NCBI GenBank assembly: GCA_020632795.1
Contig: JACKEV010000012.1
Span: 124,001 to 188,000, forward strand
DNA from: Alphaproteobacteria bacterium
Lineage (GTDB): Bacteria; Myxococcota_A; UBA796; CAJQPC01
DNA length: 64,000 nucleotides
Direction of reading: 5' to 3'
Below the pieces are notes generated by a model, which did no database searches, was not told the DNA's origin, and saw only the letters and a program-made list of their open reading frames with translations. Position numbers and translations under genes: made by a program. Each line of letters opens with the position of its first letter. Position 1 is the stretch's first letter. Positions 50,816 to 59,361 of the stretch are shown here, in pieces.

Positions 50816-51045
50816 TGCCGATGCGGTGGGCCTTGTGGAGCCTCGCCCTGCTGGGCGGCTGCGAGCTGAAGGCCGTGGTGAACTACCCCGGCGACACTCA
50901 GGACAGCGCCGACACCGCCGCTCAGGAGGCCGCCTGGGGGGCCGCGGGCGCGAGCCCCGTCGCCCAGCCCGCCAGCGCCACGCCCCGGGCGAAGGCCAGC
51001 GAGGCGAAGCCGTGGGCGACCACCGCCACTGGCGGGGGCACCTGA
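50815..51045 (+). CDS. Small putative lipoprotein, possibly truncated
   Basis: A 76-residue frame: MPMRWALWSLALLGGC, with a good lipobox (LGGC, Cys16), then ELKAVVNYPGDTQDSADTA, an Asp/Thr linker like the other lipoproteins here. From about residue 37 on it is Ala/Gly-rich and lies antisense to the 3' end of the membrane protein gene (124-bp overlap), so that part may be a run-through. The 107 unique bases could be the remnant of a longer lipoprotein gene. Its ATG begins one base before the TGA of the preceding gene ends. Confidence 0.45.
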   Translation: MPMRWALWSLALLGGCELKAVVNYPGDTQDSADTAAQEAAWGAAGASPVAQPASATPRAKASEAKPWATTATGGGT

Positions 51046-51668
51046 GCGGTGTAGTAGGTCCAGCACGCCCGGCTGGTGCCCCAGTACTCCAGGAAGACGC
51101 CCAGCCCCGCGCCCGCGAAGAACAGCACCACGTCCCGGCGCAGCGCCCCGGGCGTCAGCGTCACCCCCACCATCAGCGCCAGCACCACCTTGGACGAGGT
51201 CTCGTGCACGCTGGGCCACAGGAAGGCCCCCATGCCCACCACGAAGGCGGGGACCATCGTCCAGTAGGCCGCCGCCAGGACCCCCTTGGGCAGGGACGGC
51301 AGCCGCGCGTCCAGCATCAGGGCGAGGCGGTCCACCGCCACCGCCGCCACCGGCCAGGCCGGGATGATCCAGGGGGGCGGGCGCTCCCGGGTGAAGTACT
51401 CCCACAGCCGCGTGTTCGTGCCCCACCACTCGATGACCAGCCCCCCGCACGCGGCCACCAGCACCAGGGGCAGGTCCCGCTTGGGGTCGACGTTCCAGAC
51501 GAGCAGCCCGGTCATGGTGATCCAGATGACCGCGAGCAGCCAGTCCATGCCCAGCGCCCAGTCGATCAGGTGGTTCCACCGGATGAAGACGAAGACGTAG
51601 ACGCCCATGAGCGCCGCGAGCGCCCCCAGGCTGGCCGGGGTGAAGCCGTCGGAGCCGCGCTTGGGCAT
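50922..51668 (-). CDS. Multi-pass membrane protein, unknown function
   Basis: A 248-residue protein with about seven hydrophobic segments, including LGALAALMGVYVFVFIRW, LLAVIWITMTGLLVW and VVLALMVGVTLTPGAL. Two related segments (GGLVIEWWGTNTRLWEYFTRE and LGVFLEYWGTSRACWTYYTAQ) share the E-Y/W-WGT-x-R-x-W-x-Y-x-T pattern, which suggests an internal duplication. The Glu and Arg in the membrane hint at a transport or enzyme role. No family recognised. It begins 1 bp before the LRR gene stop on the same strand. Confidence 0.75.
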   Translation of the reverse strand: MPKRGSDGFTPASLGALAALMGVYVFVFIRWNHLIDWALGMDWLLAVIWITMTGLLVWNVDPKRDLPLVLVAACGGLVIEWWGTNTRLWEYFTRERPPPWIIPAWPVAAVAVDRLALMLDARLPSLPKGVLAAAYWTMVPAFVVGMGAFLWPSVHETSSKVVLALMVGVTLTPGALRRDVVLFFAGAGLGVFLEYWGTSRACWTYYTAQVPPPVAVVAHGFASLAFARGVALAGWATGLAPAAPQAAS

Positions 51669-51669
51669 G

Positions 51670-52542
51670 TCAGTCGCCGAGGTGGAGCAGGCGGGTGCGG
51701 ACGGTGTGCGGCCCCGTGCAGCCCTCCACCCGCAGCCCGTCCAGGCCGGGCATGGCGCTCAGCGCGGCGATGGCCGCCTCGCCCACGGGGTTGCGGCTCA
51801 GATCGAGGAAGGTGAGGTTCTGCATGGTGGCGATGGCCAGGGCGCCCGCCGGGCCGATGCAGTTGTCCTCCAGCCGCAGATCCTGGAGGCCCAGGTGGGT
51901 GGACAGCGCGATCGCGCCCTCGTCGCCCAGGGCGTTGCCCCGCAGGTCCAGGCGCCGCAGGCTCGCCAACGTGGACAAGCTGCGCGCGCCGGCGGGGCCG
52001 ATGCGGTTGTCGCACAGCCGCAGGTCCCGCAGCGCCGGCAGCGCGGCGACGGCCCGGATGACCGGATCATCGCCCGTGATGCGCAGGTGGACGACGTTGT
52101 CGTGGTCCTCGAAGATGACGGGCTGGCGGCTGCGCAGGCCCTGGCCCTCCATCCGCAGCGACATCAGGCTGTCCAGGGGCAGGCGGGTGAGCACCTCGGC
52201 CAGCCCGTCCTGCCCCACCCCGGCCACCACAACCAGGCGCACCAACCCCGGCCCGAGCTGGGGGCCCAGGTGCAGGAGGGTGCGCAGGCCCTCGCGGCTG
52301 CGCAGGGTGAGGGTGGTGCCCGGCGCGCCGAAGCAGGGGCGCAGCAGCAGGTCCGACTCGTCCACCCGCAGGAGCGCCCGCCGCGCCTTGGCGGTGGCGT
52401 TGGGGAGGCACAGGGCCAGAGCGCGCGCCGGGGCCTCGCGGGCGAGCCGGTCGCCCAGCGCGGTGAAGTCGTCGCGGGCGTCGTCGCGGCGGTAGCGGTC
52501 CAGCAGACGCCGGACAGCGCTGGTGTCGGTAGGGAGAGCCAT
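51670..52542 (-). CDS. Leucine-rich repeat protein
   Basis: A 290-residue soluble protein. The C-terminal two thirds contain at least five leucine-rich repeats of ribonuclease-inhibitor style (LRDLRLCDNRIGPAGARSL, LRRLDLRGNALGDEGAIAL, LQDLRLEDNCIGPAGALAI, LTFLDLSRNPVGEAAIAAL). The N-terminus is helical and Arg/Asp-rich. Such modules bind protein partners; no enzyme part is present. No good Shine-Dalgarno is seen before ATG 52542 and the frame is open upstream, so the start is uncertain. Confidence 0.82.
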   Translation of the reverse strand: MALPTDTSAVRRLLDRYRRDDARDDFTALGDRLAREAPARALALCLPNATAKARRALLRVDESDLLLRPCFGAPGTTLTLRSREGLRTLLHLGPQLGPGLVRLVVVAGVGQDGLAEVLTRLPLDSLMSLRMEGQGLRSRQPVIFEDHDNVVHLRITGDDPVIRAVAALPALRDLRLCDNRIGPAGARSLSTLASLRRLDLRGNALGDEGAIALSTHLGLQDLRLEDNCIGPAGALAIATMQNLTFLDLSRNPVGEAAIAALSAMPGLDGLRVEGCTGPHTVRTRLLHLGD

Positions 52543-52656
52543 CTTGAGGAGTGTATCCGGGGCCCGCGCGCCCGCGCCAGCCGAGGGGAACCCCGCGGGG
52601 GCCGCCGTTGTCAGGGGCTTGACGTGACCGTGACGCCGAAGCGGTACCCTTCCAGG

Positions 52657-54483
52657 GTGCAGAAGCTCCCTCAGCTGAGAGTCGACGGCGAAGTCCACCC
52701 GGTGGACCTCGCGGATCTGGACGAGGACATCCGCCAGGGGCGGGTGCTCGCCGACGCGGAGCTGTCCTACGCGCCATGGACCGGCGAGGACTTCGTGCCC
52801 CTCGGCGCCCTGCCGCAGCTCGCCGAGGCCTTCGAGTCCCCCAACGCCGGGTTTGTGCGCCACCTGCTCCGGGGGCCGCTGCCCTGGGCGTCCACGGCGG
52901 TCACCGCGGTGGTGCTGGCGGCGGGCCTGCTCCAGATCGGGCTCATGATCGTCGGCGGCGCGTTCCGGGCGCAGGCCCTGTGGGTGCTGAACCTGTACGG
53001 GCGCTCGGCGGTGGGCTTCGAGCCGCTCCTGTTCGACGGGGCCTGGTGGTCGCCCTGGGGCTCCCAGCTCGTCCACTCCGGGCCCACCCACCTCTTCCCG
53101 AACCTCGCGGTGCTGGGCTACGCCGGGTACCGGGTGGAGCGGGCGCTGGGGCCGACGGGCTACGCGGTGGTCGCGGCGGCCGCGCTGCTGGGCGGGGTGG
53201 CGGCGGTCACCATCCTCCAGCCCATCCCGGTGGTGGGCTCGTCCATCCTGGGCTTCGGGCTGTGGGGGGCGCAGCTCGCGATCGGCTTCCGCATGGGCGA
53301 CACCATGCCCAGCCGGCACCGGGCGTTCTACGGCTACGGCAACCTGGCCATCTTCGTGGTGCTGTTCGCGGGCACCCTGGCCGGCGAGAACGTCTCCCAC
53401 TACGCCCACGTCGGCGGCTTCGCGGGCGGGGCGCTGGCGGCGGTGCTCGTCAAGCCGCCCTTCATGTTCCCCGCCACCGCGCGGGCCCGGGTCCGGACGC
53501 GGCTGTGGGGCCTCGCGGCGGCGCTGGCCATCGCGCCGTCGTTCCTGGGGCCTGTGCTGCGCCACGTCCCCTGGGTGGCCTACTGGCCGCCCCAGGAGGT
53601 GGACCTCGTCGACGTCGGCGCCACCGTGACCGTGCCCGGGCGCCTGCTGCCCGAGGACGGCGAGCGGGCCTACACCATGACCGCGCGCGGCATGCCCGCC
53701 TGGAACATCTCCCGCCGGGACCTCACCTTCGTCTTCTGCGGGCTGGACCGGCTGCGCTGGGACCAGGTCGAGGGCGGCGACCCCCTGACCGGCGAGGCCC
53801 TGGCGCGGTACTGGAGCAGCGTGGAGGGGGACGCCCACGCCATCGAGGCGCCGCCGCCCCGAGCGCCGGGCTGGACCGCCCACGCCCTGGAGTTCGTGGA
53901 CGAGGACGGCACCCCGAAGTTCCGCCTGGTCGAGCACCACCTGCTGCGCGGGCGCTACCTGAACCGGGTGGGCTACGTCGTCAACGTGGACGAGGGCGGC
54001 GCGTCCGGGCCCCGCGAGCCCCTGTACCGCAGCATCGCGGCGTCGGTGCGGGTGGGGGAGCCCCCGGACCTCGCGAAGGCCCGCGAGCAGCACGCCCGCA
54101 GCCCCACCTCCCCGCGCATCCGCCTGGAGCTGGCCCGCGCGCTGTGGGACCTGGGGGACCTCGTGCAGGCGGACGCCATCTACGCCCTGGTGGTCGACAC
54201 CCCCAGCCCCCAGCAGAGCAAGGCGGTCTCCGAGCGGCTCTCGATGTGGGCCAGCCACCCGGACGCCTTCGCGGACGCCCCGGATCCTCCCTGGTTCGAG
54301 CAGTGGATGGTGGACCTCAACCACGACCGCCAGCTCCAGGTCGACGGCATCCACTGGCTGTCCGCCGAGGGCCGCTGCGCGGTGGCGCGGGTGCACCACC
54401 AGCGCTTCGCTGAGGAGCGCCCTGACGCCGCCGAGCTGGTGACCACCGCCGAGGCGGTGCTGCGCTGCGAGGGGGCGCTGTAG
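52657..54483 (+). CDS. Rhomboid-like intramembrane protease with GYF-like N-terminus
   Basis: A 608-residue protein. Residues about 5-58 resemble the GYF_2/DUF4339-type domain. Six hydrophobic segments follow in about 78-265 with the rhomboid set: His145-x3-Asn149 (THLFPN), GSSILG with the candidate nucleophile Ser196, and His251 in YAHVGGFAGG. The usual GxSG has Ile instead of the last Gly. The last 340 residues are soluble, ending in a TPR-like helical part (about 470-560). The GTG at 52657 is the likely start; GTGs at 52624 and 52630 are alternatives. Protease activity is inferred. Confidence 0.8.
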   Translation: MQKLPQLRVDGEVHPVDLADLDEDIRQGRVLADAELSYAPWTGEDFVPLGALPQLAEAFESPNAGFVRHLLRGPLPWASTAVTAVVLAAGLLQIGLMIVGGAFRAQALWVLNLYGRSAVGFEPLLFDGAWWSPWGSQLVHSGPTHLFPNLAVLGYAGYRVERALGPTGYAVVAAAALLGGVAAVTILQPIPVVGSSILGFGLWGAQLAIGFRMGDTMPSRHRAFYGYGNLAIFVVLFAGTLAGENVSHYAHVGGFAGGALAAVLVKPPFMFPATARARVRTRLWGLAAALAIAPSFLGPVLRHVPWVAYWPPQEVDLVDVGATVTVPGRLLPEDGERAYTMTARGMPAWNISRRDLTFVFCGLDRLRWDQVEGGDPLTGEALARYWSSVEGDAHAIEAPPPRAPGWTAHALEFVDEDGTPKFRLVEHHLLRGRYLNRVGYVVNVDEGGASGPREPLYRSIAASVRVGEPPDLAKAREQHARSPTSPRIRLELARALWDLGDLVQADAIYALVVDTPSPQQSKAVSERLSMWASHPDAFADAPDPPWFEQWMVDLNHDRQLQVDGIHWLSAEGRCAVARVHHQRFAEERPDAAELVTTAEAVLRCEGAL

Positions 54484-54487
54484 CGCC

Positions 54488-55198
54488 TCAGTGGCAGCCG
54501 ATCGCGGCGGGGGAGAGGTCCGCGGGGCGCACGACCACGTCGTCCTGGGCAGGGGCGTCCAGGCGCAGCAGCTCGTAGCTCAGCAGGTCCTCCAGCACGG
54601 GGCAGCCGGGCAGGGCGGCGTGGGGGCGTGCCTCGCGGTCGTAGCCACCGATGGCCACGGCCCGCCAGGGGTGCCCGCCGATGCGCACGTCGGCCACGTC
54701 GCCCGGCAGGAGGGTGACCAGGCCGTCGTCGGTGTGGAGGTCGAGCGCCACATACGTCCAGCTCCAGGTGTCGTCGCTGTCCTCGGCCAGGACCTCGCCC
54801 ACCGCGACGACGTCGCTGCCCAGGGCCGTGTTCACCGCGTCCATGGAGAACCCGGCGTCCAGGATGTAGGCGGGACCGACGTCATCGGAGAGGATCAGGC
54901 TGCGCTCCTCGGAGAAGCCGAAGGGCAGCAGGCTGGCGGTGATCTCCCGGCCGTCGAGCAGGGCCAGGTCCGAGGACCCCGGACTGTGGACATCGAAGGT
55001 GACCAGGCCGTCGTCGGGCTCCACGATCGCCAGGGTGTGGTCCTGGCCCTCGCCGCTGACCGAGAGCGTGCCCAGCACGTCGAGGGCCTCGAAGTCGTCC
55101 TCCAGGGTGCTGAGGATGGCCCCGCCGGCCTCGAGCTGGTCGGGGGCGGGGGCGTTGGTGGTGCAGGCGGCGAGCAGGGGAAGCAGGGCCAGGCGCAT
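54488..55198 (-). CDS. Lipoprotein, unknown function
   Basis: A 236-residue protein with signal MRLALLPLLAAC (lipobox Cys12), then TTNAPAPDQ. The mature domain is acidic and beta-rich (LGTLSVSGEGQDHTLAIVEP), with Cys only near the end (LPGCPVL and the terminal IGCH). GGAG lies 7 bp before the ATG. It converges on the rhomboid gene with a 4-bp gap and is followed upstream by the long non-coding stretch to 55706. Confidence 0.82.
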   Translation of the reverse strand: MRLALLPLLAACTTNAPAPDQLEAGGAILSTLEDDFEALDVLGTLSVSGEGQDHTLAIVEPDDGLVTFDVHSPGSSDLALLDGREITASLLPFGFSEERSLILSDDVGPAYILDAGFSMDAVNTALGSDVVAVGEVLAEDSDDTWSWTYVALDLHTDDGLVTLLPGDVADVRIGGHPWRAVAIGGYDREARPHAALPGCPVLEDLLSYELLRLDAPAQDDVVVRPADLSPAAIGCH

Positions 55199-55706
55199 CG
55201 TTGTCTCCGGGGCTCCAAAGGGGTGGCCCGTCGGAAAGCAAGAGCTGTTCCAGAGCTGTAGACGACTTGAATCATTGAGTTCAAGGCGTCCGGGGCTCCG
55301 CGGGGCGCGACAACGATGTCACGGCAAGGAGCAGGACGAGGCGGTCAGTGCCGCCTCGCCTTGAAGTCTGTGATGTGTTCCGGCCGTGCACGCGATACAG
55401 ATGTTGCCGAGCAGCCGTTGCTCAGGATTGTCTGTGTGGTATGAGGGGTGCGCAGATCGTAGGAACGATGGTGGTCGGCCAGGCGCTGCGTCGATGAAGC
55501 AGCAGGCTCAACCCTGGTTGTGAAGTGCTACCCCAAACCGGCCGCGTGAAGGGCCGGCACCGAAAAGCCGGGCGGGCTGAGGTCCTCCATACGACTCCGT
55601 AACAAGGGGTTCGATGGAATCGTACCACGCTCTCTGCACAAGCCAAGAGAAAAATGCACACCCCACACGATTTCTGTCCGGAGCGAATGCTGACGCCCGC
55701 GTCACT
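55199..55706 (-). other. 508-bp non-coding stretch, unassigned
   Basis: The longest gap in the window, lower in GC than its flanks. It contains a minus-strand sigma-70-like pair (TTGGCT 55641-55646, TACGAT 55619-55624, spacer 16), a CCGGCC/GGCCGG hairpin near 55548-55566 and a GAGGCGG/CCGCCTC hairpin near 55348-55367. Short frames exist but lack ribosome-binding sites and family similarity. A small RNA reading leftward from about 55612 is possible. Confidence 0.5.
55619..55646 (-). promoter_or_regulatory. Candidate promoter inside the non-coding stretch
   Basis: TTGGCT and TACGAT spaced by 16 bp on the minus strand, in an AT-richer patch. RNA would run toward 55199. Confidence 0.42.
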
Positions 55707-56696
55707 TCAAACCGTCGAGGCGATGCCCAGCTGCTCCTCGATCTCCTGGAGGAGGGCGATGGCCTCGGCGTGATCGGGATCGATGTGCAGGGTCTGCTTG
55801 AGCCAGCGGCGGGAGACGCTGAGCTGCCCCCGGGCCTGCTCGGCGCGGGCCAGCAGCCAGGTGGTGCGGGGATCGCGGTGGGCGTATGGGGCGGCCCGGT
55901 CGATCGCCTCGATGGCCTCAGAGACCCGGTGGTCCTCGATGAACAGCTCGGCCAGCCGGGCGACCAGGGCCAGGGCGCGTTGGGCGATCTCGTCGTCCGG
56001 GCCCAGGCAGCGGCTGGCGTCGGTCACGACGATGCTGGCCGCGCCGGACTCCAGGGCGATGGTGGCGCGATGGACCAGCAGCGCGCGGTTGTTGGGATCG
56101 CGGCGCAGCGCGTCGGTGAGGCTCTGGAGGGCCCGATCGAGCCAGCCCATCGACCGCTGCATCTCGGCCACGTCGATCGCGACGGTGGGCGAGGTCTGGG
56201 GGATCTCCAGCCAGGCGGCGAGGTCGGCGCGGGCGTTCTCCGGGCAGCCCACGAGGTCCAACTCGCGGATGCGCTGCAGCCGGGAGCTGGGGATGTCCTC
56301 GCCGTAGTGGACCCCAGCGGTGGCGAGCTTGAGCGCAAGCACGTGCCGGCCGGTGCGGGCGGCGCGGTCGGCGCCCTCTACGAAGCCGGTGCAGCGCAGC
56401 TTCTGGAGGATCTTCTCGTGGAGCTTGTAGTCCTCCTGGGCGGTGAGGCCGCAGTCGTCGCAGACGGGGATCGGCAGCCGTACGCCCCCCCCTTCCCGGG
56501 TGAGATCGGTGTCGGGGAGCCGCCTGGCGCCGCCACAATCGGCGCAGTGGTCCGGTCGGGCGGGGGTGAGCGGGGCCGTCCACCGGGCCACGGCCAGCGG
56601 CCTGCCGGTCTCGGTTTCGATCTTCAGATCGCGGGGGACACCCTTGATGATGCGGGTGACCCAGCGGGACGCGGAGGATGGGGTGTCGGAGGTCAT
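55707..56696 (-). CDS. TPR protein with zinc-ribbon N-terminus
   Basis: A 329-residue soluble protein. Residues about 50-85 have two CxxC pairs (CADCGG ... CDDCGL), a zinc ribbon-like site. Residues about 120-320 are helical TPR-like repeats (MGWLDRALQSLTDALRRDPNNRALLVHRA, SRRWLKQTLHIDPDHAEAIALLQEIEE). Likely a protein-binding adaptor. Neighbours do not suggest a pathway. It is divergent from the PDZ protein with 63 bp between starts. Confidence 0.82.
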   Translation of the reverse strand: MTSDTPSSASRWVTRIIKGVPRDLKIETETGRPLAVARWTAPLTPARPDHCADCGGARRLPDTDLTREGGGVRLPIPVCDDCGLTAQEDYKLHEKILQKLRCTGFVEGADRAARTGRHVLALKLATAGVHYGEDIPSSRLQRIRELDLVGCPENARADLAAWLEIPQTSPTVAIDVAEMQRSMGWLDRALQSLTDALRRDPNNRALLVHRATIALESGAASIVVTDASRCLGPDDEIAQRALALVARLAELFIEDHRVSEAIEAIDRAAPYAHRDPRTTWLLARAEQARGQLSVSRRWLKQTLHIDPDHAEAIALLQEIEEQLGIASTV

Positions 56697-56759
56697 CGTG
56701 TGGTCTGGCTGACGGGTGGGCCGCTGCAGATTACCTCAAGGTGCGGTCACGGAGGTTGA

Positions 56760-57644
56760 ATGGCCCGCGCGCAGGACACGCTGGACGCCCGATCGATCGC
56801 GCTCGCGGCGCTGATCGGGGCGGTGGCCTTCGGGATCACCGCGCTGCTGCTGCGCCCGGATCCGCCCGCGGAGGCGCCCCACACCGTCACGCTGCGCCTG
56901 GTCGACGCCGAGGGGCAGGGGGTGCCCTGCCGCGCCACCCTGTGGCGGGTGCTGGACGGCGGTCGCCGGACCATCGACGTGGACAGCTCCCAGCTCTGCG
57001 GCCCCAACGGACGCCTGCGCTGGCGGGACCGGGACCCTGGCGCGTGGCGCGTCATGGCGGCCACCCCCGGCTTCGTCATGTTCGACGAGGTGGTGACCCT
57101 GCCCGCGGGCGGGGTGGTGGATCTGGGCATGGTGACCCTGGCCCCCGGCGGCGTGGTGCACGGGGTCATCACCGAGGACGGCGAGCCGCTGCCCGGGGTG
57201 CAGGTGCGGACCTCCAGCGGGCAGCGCACGGTCAGCGCGGGGGGCGGGGCCTACGACTTCAAGGGGGTGCCGGTCGGACCGCTGAAGGTGCGAGCGGCCC
57301 GGGGCCACAGCGGCGGCGGCGGCACGGTCGACGTCGTCGCCGGCGAGGTCGCCACCCTGGACATCGCGCTCACCCCCGTGGCCCCCCGTGGCCTGCTGGG
57401 GATCGAGCTCGTCGGGGGCCCGCAGGGGGTGGTGATCGGGCGCGTGGTGCCGGGCTCTCCGGCCTCGGGGGCGCTGGAGCCGGGGGACCTCCTGGTGGCC
57501 GTGGACGGCCAGCCGGTGTCCGATGACGCCGCCGCCCGACGCCTGCTCAGCGGAGCGCCCGGCGCGCCCGTGCGCCTGACGGTGCGGCGCGGCGGGGACA
57601 CCCTGGAGCTTGAGCTGGTCCGGGTGAGCGACCGCGCGCTGTAA
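56760..57644 (+). CDS. Membrane-anchored PDZ protein
   Basis: A 294-residue protein. One membrane helix (about 13-32) anchors it, leaving the rest in the periplasm. Residues about 120-190 form a carboxypeptidase-regulatory-like beta sandwich (GVVHGVITEDGEPLPGVQVRTSSGQ). Residues about 205-290 form a PDZ domain (GLLGIELVGGPQGVVIGRVVPGSPASGALEPGDLLVAVDGQPV). No protease domain is attached, so it probably binds peptides or partner proteins. GGAGG lies 4 bp before the ATG. Confidence 0.85.
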   Translation: MARAQDTLDARSIALAALIGAVAFGITALLLRPDPPAEAPHTVTLRLVDAEGQGVPCRATLWRVLDGGRRTIDVDSSQLCGPNGRLRWRDRDPGAWRVMAATPGFVMFDEVVTLPAGGVVDLGMVTLAPGGVVHGVITEDGEPLPGVQVRTSSGQRTVSAGGGAYDFKGVPVGPLKVRAARGHSGGGGTVDVVAGEVATLDIALTPVAPRGLLGIELVGGPQGVVIGRVVPGSPASGALEPGDLLVAVDGQPVSDDAAARRLLSGAPGAPVRLTVRRGGDTLELELVRVSDRAL

Positions 57645-57715
57645 GGGAAACGAGAGAGGGTCCTGGCAGCATGGGCCCGCCGGACGTGATACCGGAGAAC
57701 GCCGGAGACCATCGG

Positions 57716-58027
57716 ATGCGCGCCATCTTCGTCACCTTGCCTGCCTCGGACGCTGAGGCGATGCTCCTGCTGATGCTTCGAGAGCGGCTCGTCGCAGGGG
57801 GGAGCATCCTGCCCACCGTACACACCCGCTACTGGTGGAACGGCGAGATCGTGGCCGAGCAGGAGGCCGCCATCCTCATGGAGACCGCCGCCGACCGGGT
57901 CGACGAGGCCGTCGAGCGCATTCGCCAGCTTCACCCGTTCGACGCGCCGCGCATCATCATCCTCCAACCCAGCCGGCGCGGGGTGGACGACTTCTACCGG
58001 TGGGTCTTCGCGGAGACGCGCGGTTAA
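57716..58027 (+). CDS. cutA: Divalent-cation tolerance protein CutA
   Basis: A 103-residue protein. The family core is present: AIFVTLPASDAEAMLLLM, LVAGGSILPTVHTRYWWNGEIV, AILMETAADRVDEAVERIRQLHPFDAPRIIIL. CutA forms stable trimers and is linked to copper tolerance, although its exact role is debated. ATG 57716 is chosen over the upstream ATG at 57671 because the family start (RAIFVTLPA) lies here and GGAG sits 8 bp upstream. Confidence 0.9.
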   Translation: MRAIFVTLPASDAEAMLLLMLRERLVAGGSILPTVHTRYWWNGEIVAEQEAAILMETAADRVDEAVERIRQLHPFDAPRIIILQPSRRGVDDFYRWVFAETRG

Positions 58028-58055
58028 GGGGTCCCCCCAGCCAGGACAGGATGCC

Positions 58056-59357
58056 ATGTCTGCAAGCGCCCAGGGCCTCATCGACTTCATCGCCGCAAGC
58101 CCCACCCCCTACCACTGCGTTCAGGAGGCGGTCCGCCGCCTGACCCGGGCCGGCTGGGTGGAGCAGGATGAGGCCCTGCCCTTCGAGGCCGCGCCCCCGG
58201 GCGACCGGCGCTTCGTGCGGCGCGGCGGCACCCTGGTCGCCTGGCTCGCCGGCACCGGGGCCCCCGCCGAGGCCGGCTTCCGCGTCCTGGGCGCCCACAC
58301 CGACTCGCCCAACTTCCGCATCAAGCCCACGCCCGAGTACGTGAGCGAGGGCTACGTGCAGTGGGGCATCGAGGTCTACGGCGGCGTGCTGCTGCACACC
58401 TGGCTCGACCGGGACCTGGGTATCTCCGGGCGGGTCAGCCTGCGCCAGGGCGACGGCGTACAGACCCGGCTGGTGCGGGTCGAGCGCCCCATCGCCCGCA
58501 TCCCCAACCTCGCCATCCACCTTCTGCAGGAGCTGCTGGACAACGGCTTCAACCCCAACAAGCAGAAGCACCTGCCCCCGATGGTCGGCCTGGAGGGCGG
58601 GCTCTCCGACGGCCCTACGGCGCTGTACCGGCTGCTGTCCGCGGAGCTGGACGTGGACCCCAAGGACATCCTGGGGCACGACCTGATGCTGCACGACCTC
58701 CAGCCCCCCACCCTGGGCGGGCTCAACCAGGAGTTCGTCTTCGCACCCCGGCTGGACAACCAGGGCTGCAGCTACGTCGCGCTGGAGGCCCTCATCGCCC
58801 AGCAGGAGCCTGCGGCCAGCACCTCGGTCATCGCGCTCTACGACCACGAGGAGTGCGGCTCGCTGTCGTCGGTGGGCGCGGACTCCAGCTTCCTGGAGAT
58901 GCTGCTGGAGCGCATGGAGGCCGCCCACCCCGCCAAGGCGTCGGGGGGCATCTCCCGCTCGGCGTGCTCCAGCCTGATGGTCTCGGCGGACATGGCCCAC
59001 GCGGTCCACCCCAACTACGCCGACCGGCACGACGACAACCACAAGCCCCGCATGAACGCCGGCCCGGTCATCAAGTACAACGCCAACAACCGCTATGCGA
59101 CCACCGGCGTCACCGCGGCCTGGTTCGCGGCGGCCTGCGAGGCCGAGGGCGTGGCCTACCAGACCTTCATCACCCGCACCGACCTGCGCTGCGGCACCAC
59201 CATCGGCCCGATGGCCTCGGCGCGGCTGGGCTTCCCCACCGTGGACATCGGCTACCCCATGCTGTCGATGCACTCGGTGCGCGAGCAGTGCGGGGCCCAC
59301 GATGTGGCACCCACGGCGCGGGCGTTGGGGCGGATCCTGGGCGGTCCCAAGCGCTGA
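58056..59357 (+). CDS. M18-family aminopeptidase
   Basis: A 433-residue zinc aminopeptidase of the M18 (aspartyl aminopeptidase) family. Metal and active-site blocks are VLGAHTDSPNFRIKP, LDNQGCSYVALEAL, YDHEECGSLSSVGADS, SADMAHAVHPNY and the C-terminal YPMLSMHSVREQCGAHDV. Cytosolic peptide turnover is the usual role. It begins 28 bp after cutA, and hypF starts 4 bp after its stop, so it may be the first gene of the hyp transcript by position only. Confidence 0.92.
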   Translation: MSASAQGLIDFIAASPTPYHCVQEAVRRLTRAGWVEQDEALPFEAAPPGDRRFVRRGGTLVAWLAGTGAPAEAGFRVLGAHTDSPNFRIKPTPEYVSEGYVQWGIEVYGGVLLHTWLDRDLGISGRVSLRQGDGVQTRLVRVERPIARIPNLAIHLLQELLDNGFNPNKQKHLPPMVGLEGGLSDGPTALYRLLSAELDVDPKDILGHDLMLHDLQPPTLGGLNQEFVFAPRLDNQGCSYVALEALIAQQEPAASTSVIALYDHEECGSLSSVGADSSFLEMLLERMEAAHPAKASGGISRSACSSLMVSADMAHAVHPNYADRHDDNHKPRMNAGPVIKYNANNRYATTGVTAAWFAAACEAEGVAYQTFITRTDLRCGTTIGPMASARLGFPTVDIGYPMLSMHSVREQCGAHDVAPTARALGRILGGPKR

Positions 59358-59361
59358 TGGG

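Noticed and set aside
55250..55320. tRNA-like T-loop (GGTTCGA-type) segments near 55.6 kb
   Set aside because: No cloverleaf with acceptor, D and anticodon stems could be drawn.
55340..55530. Decayed HNH endonuclease on the minus strand (DHHRS and GNICIACTA fragments)
   Set aside because: The two fragments are in different frames, motif spacing is poor and the zinc-binding CxxC pairs are missing. Chance cannot be excluded.
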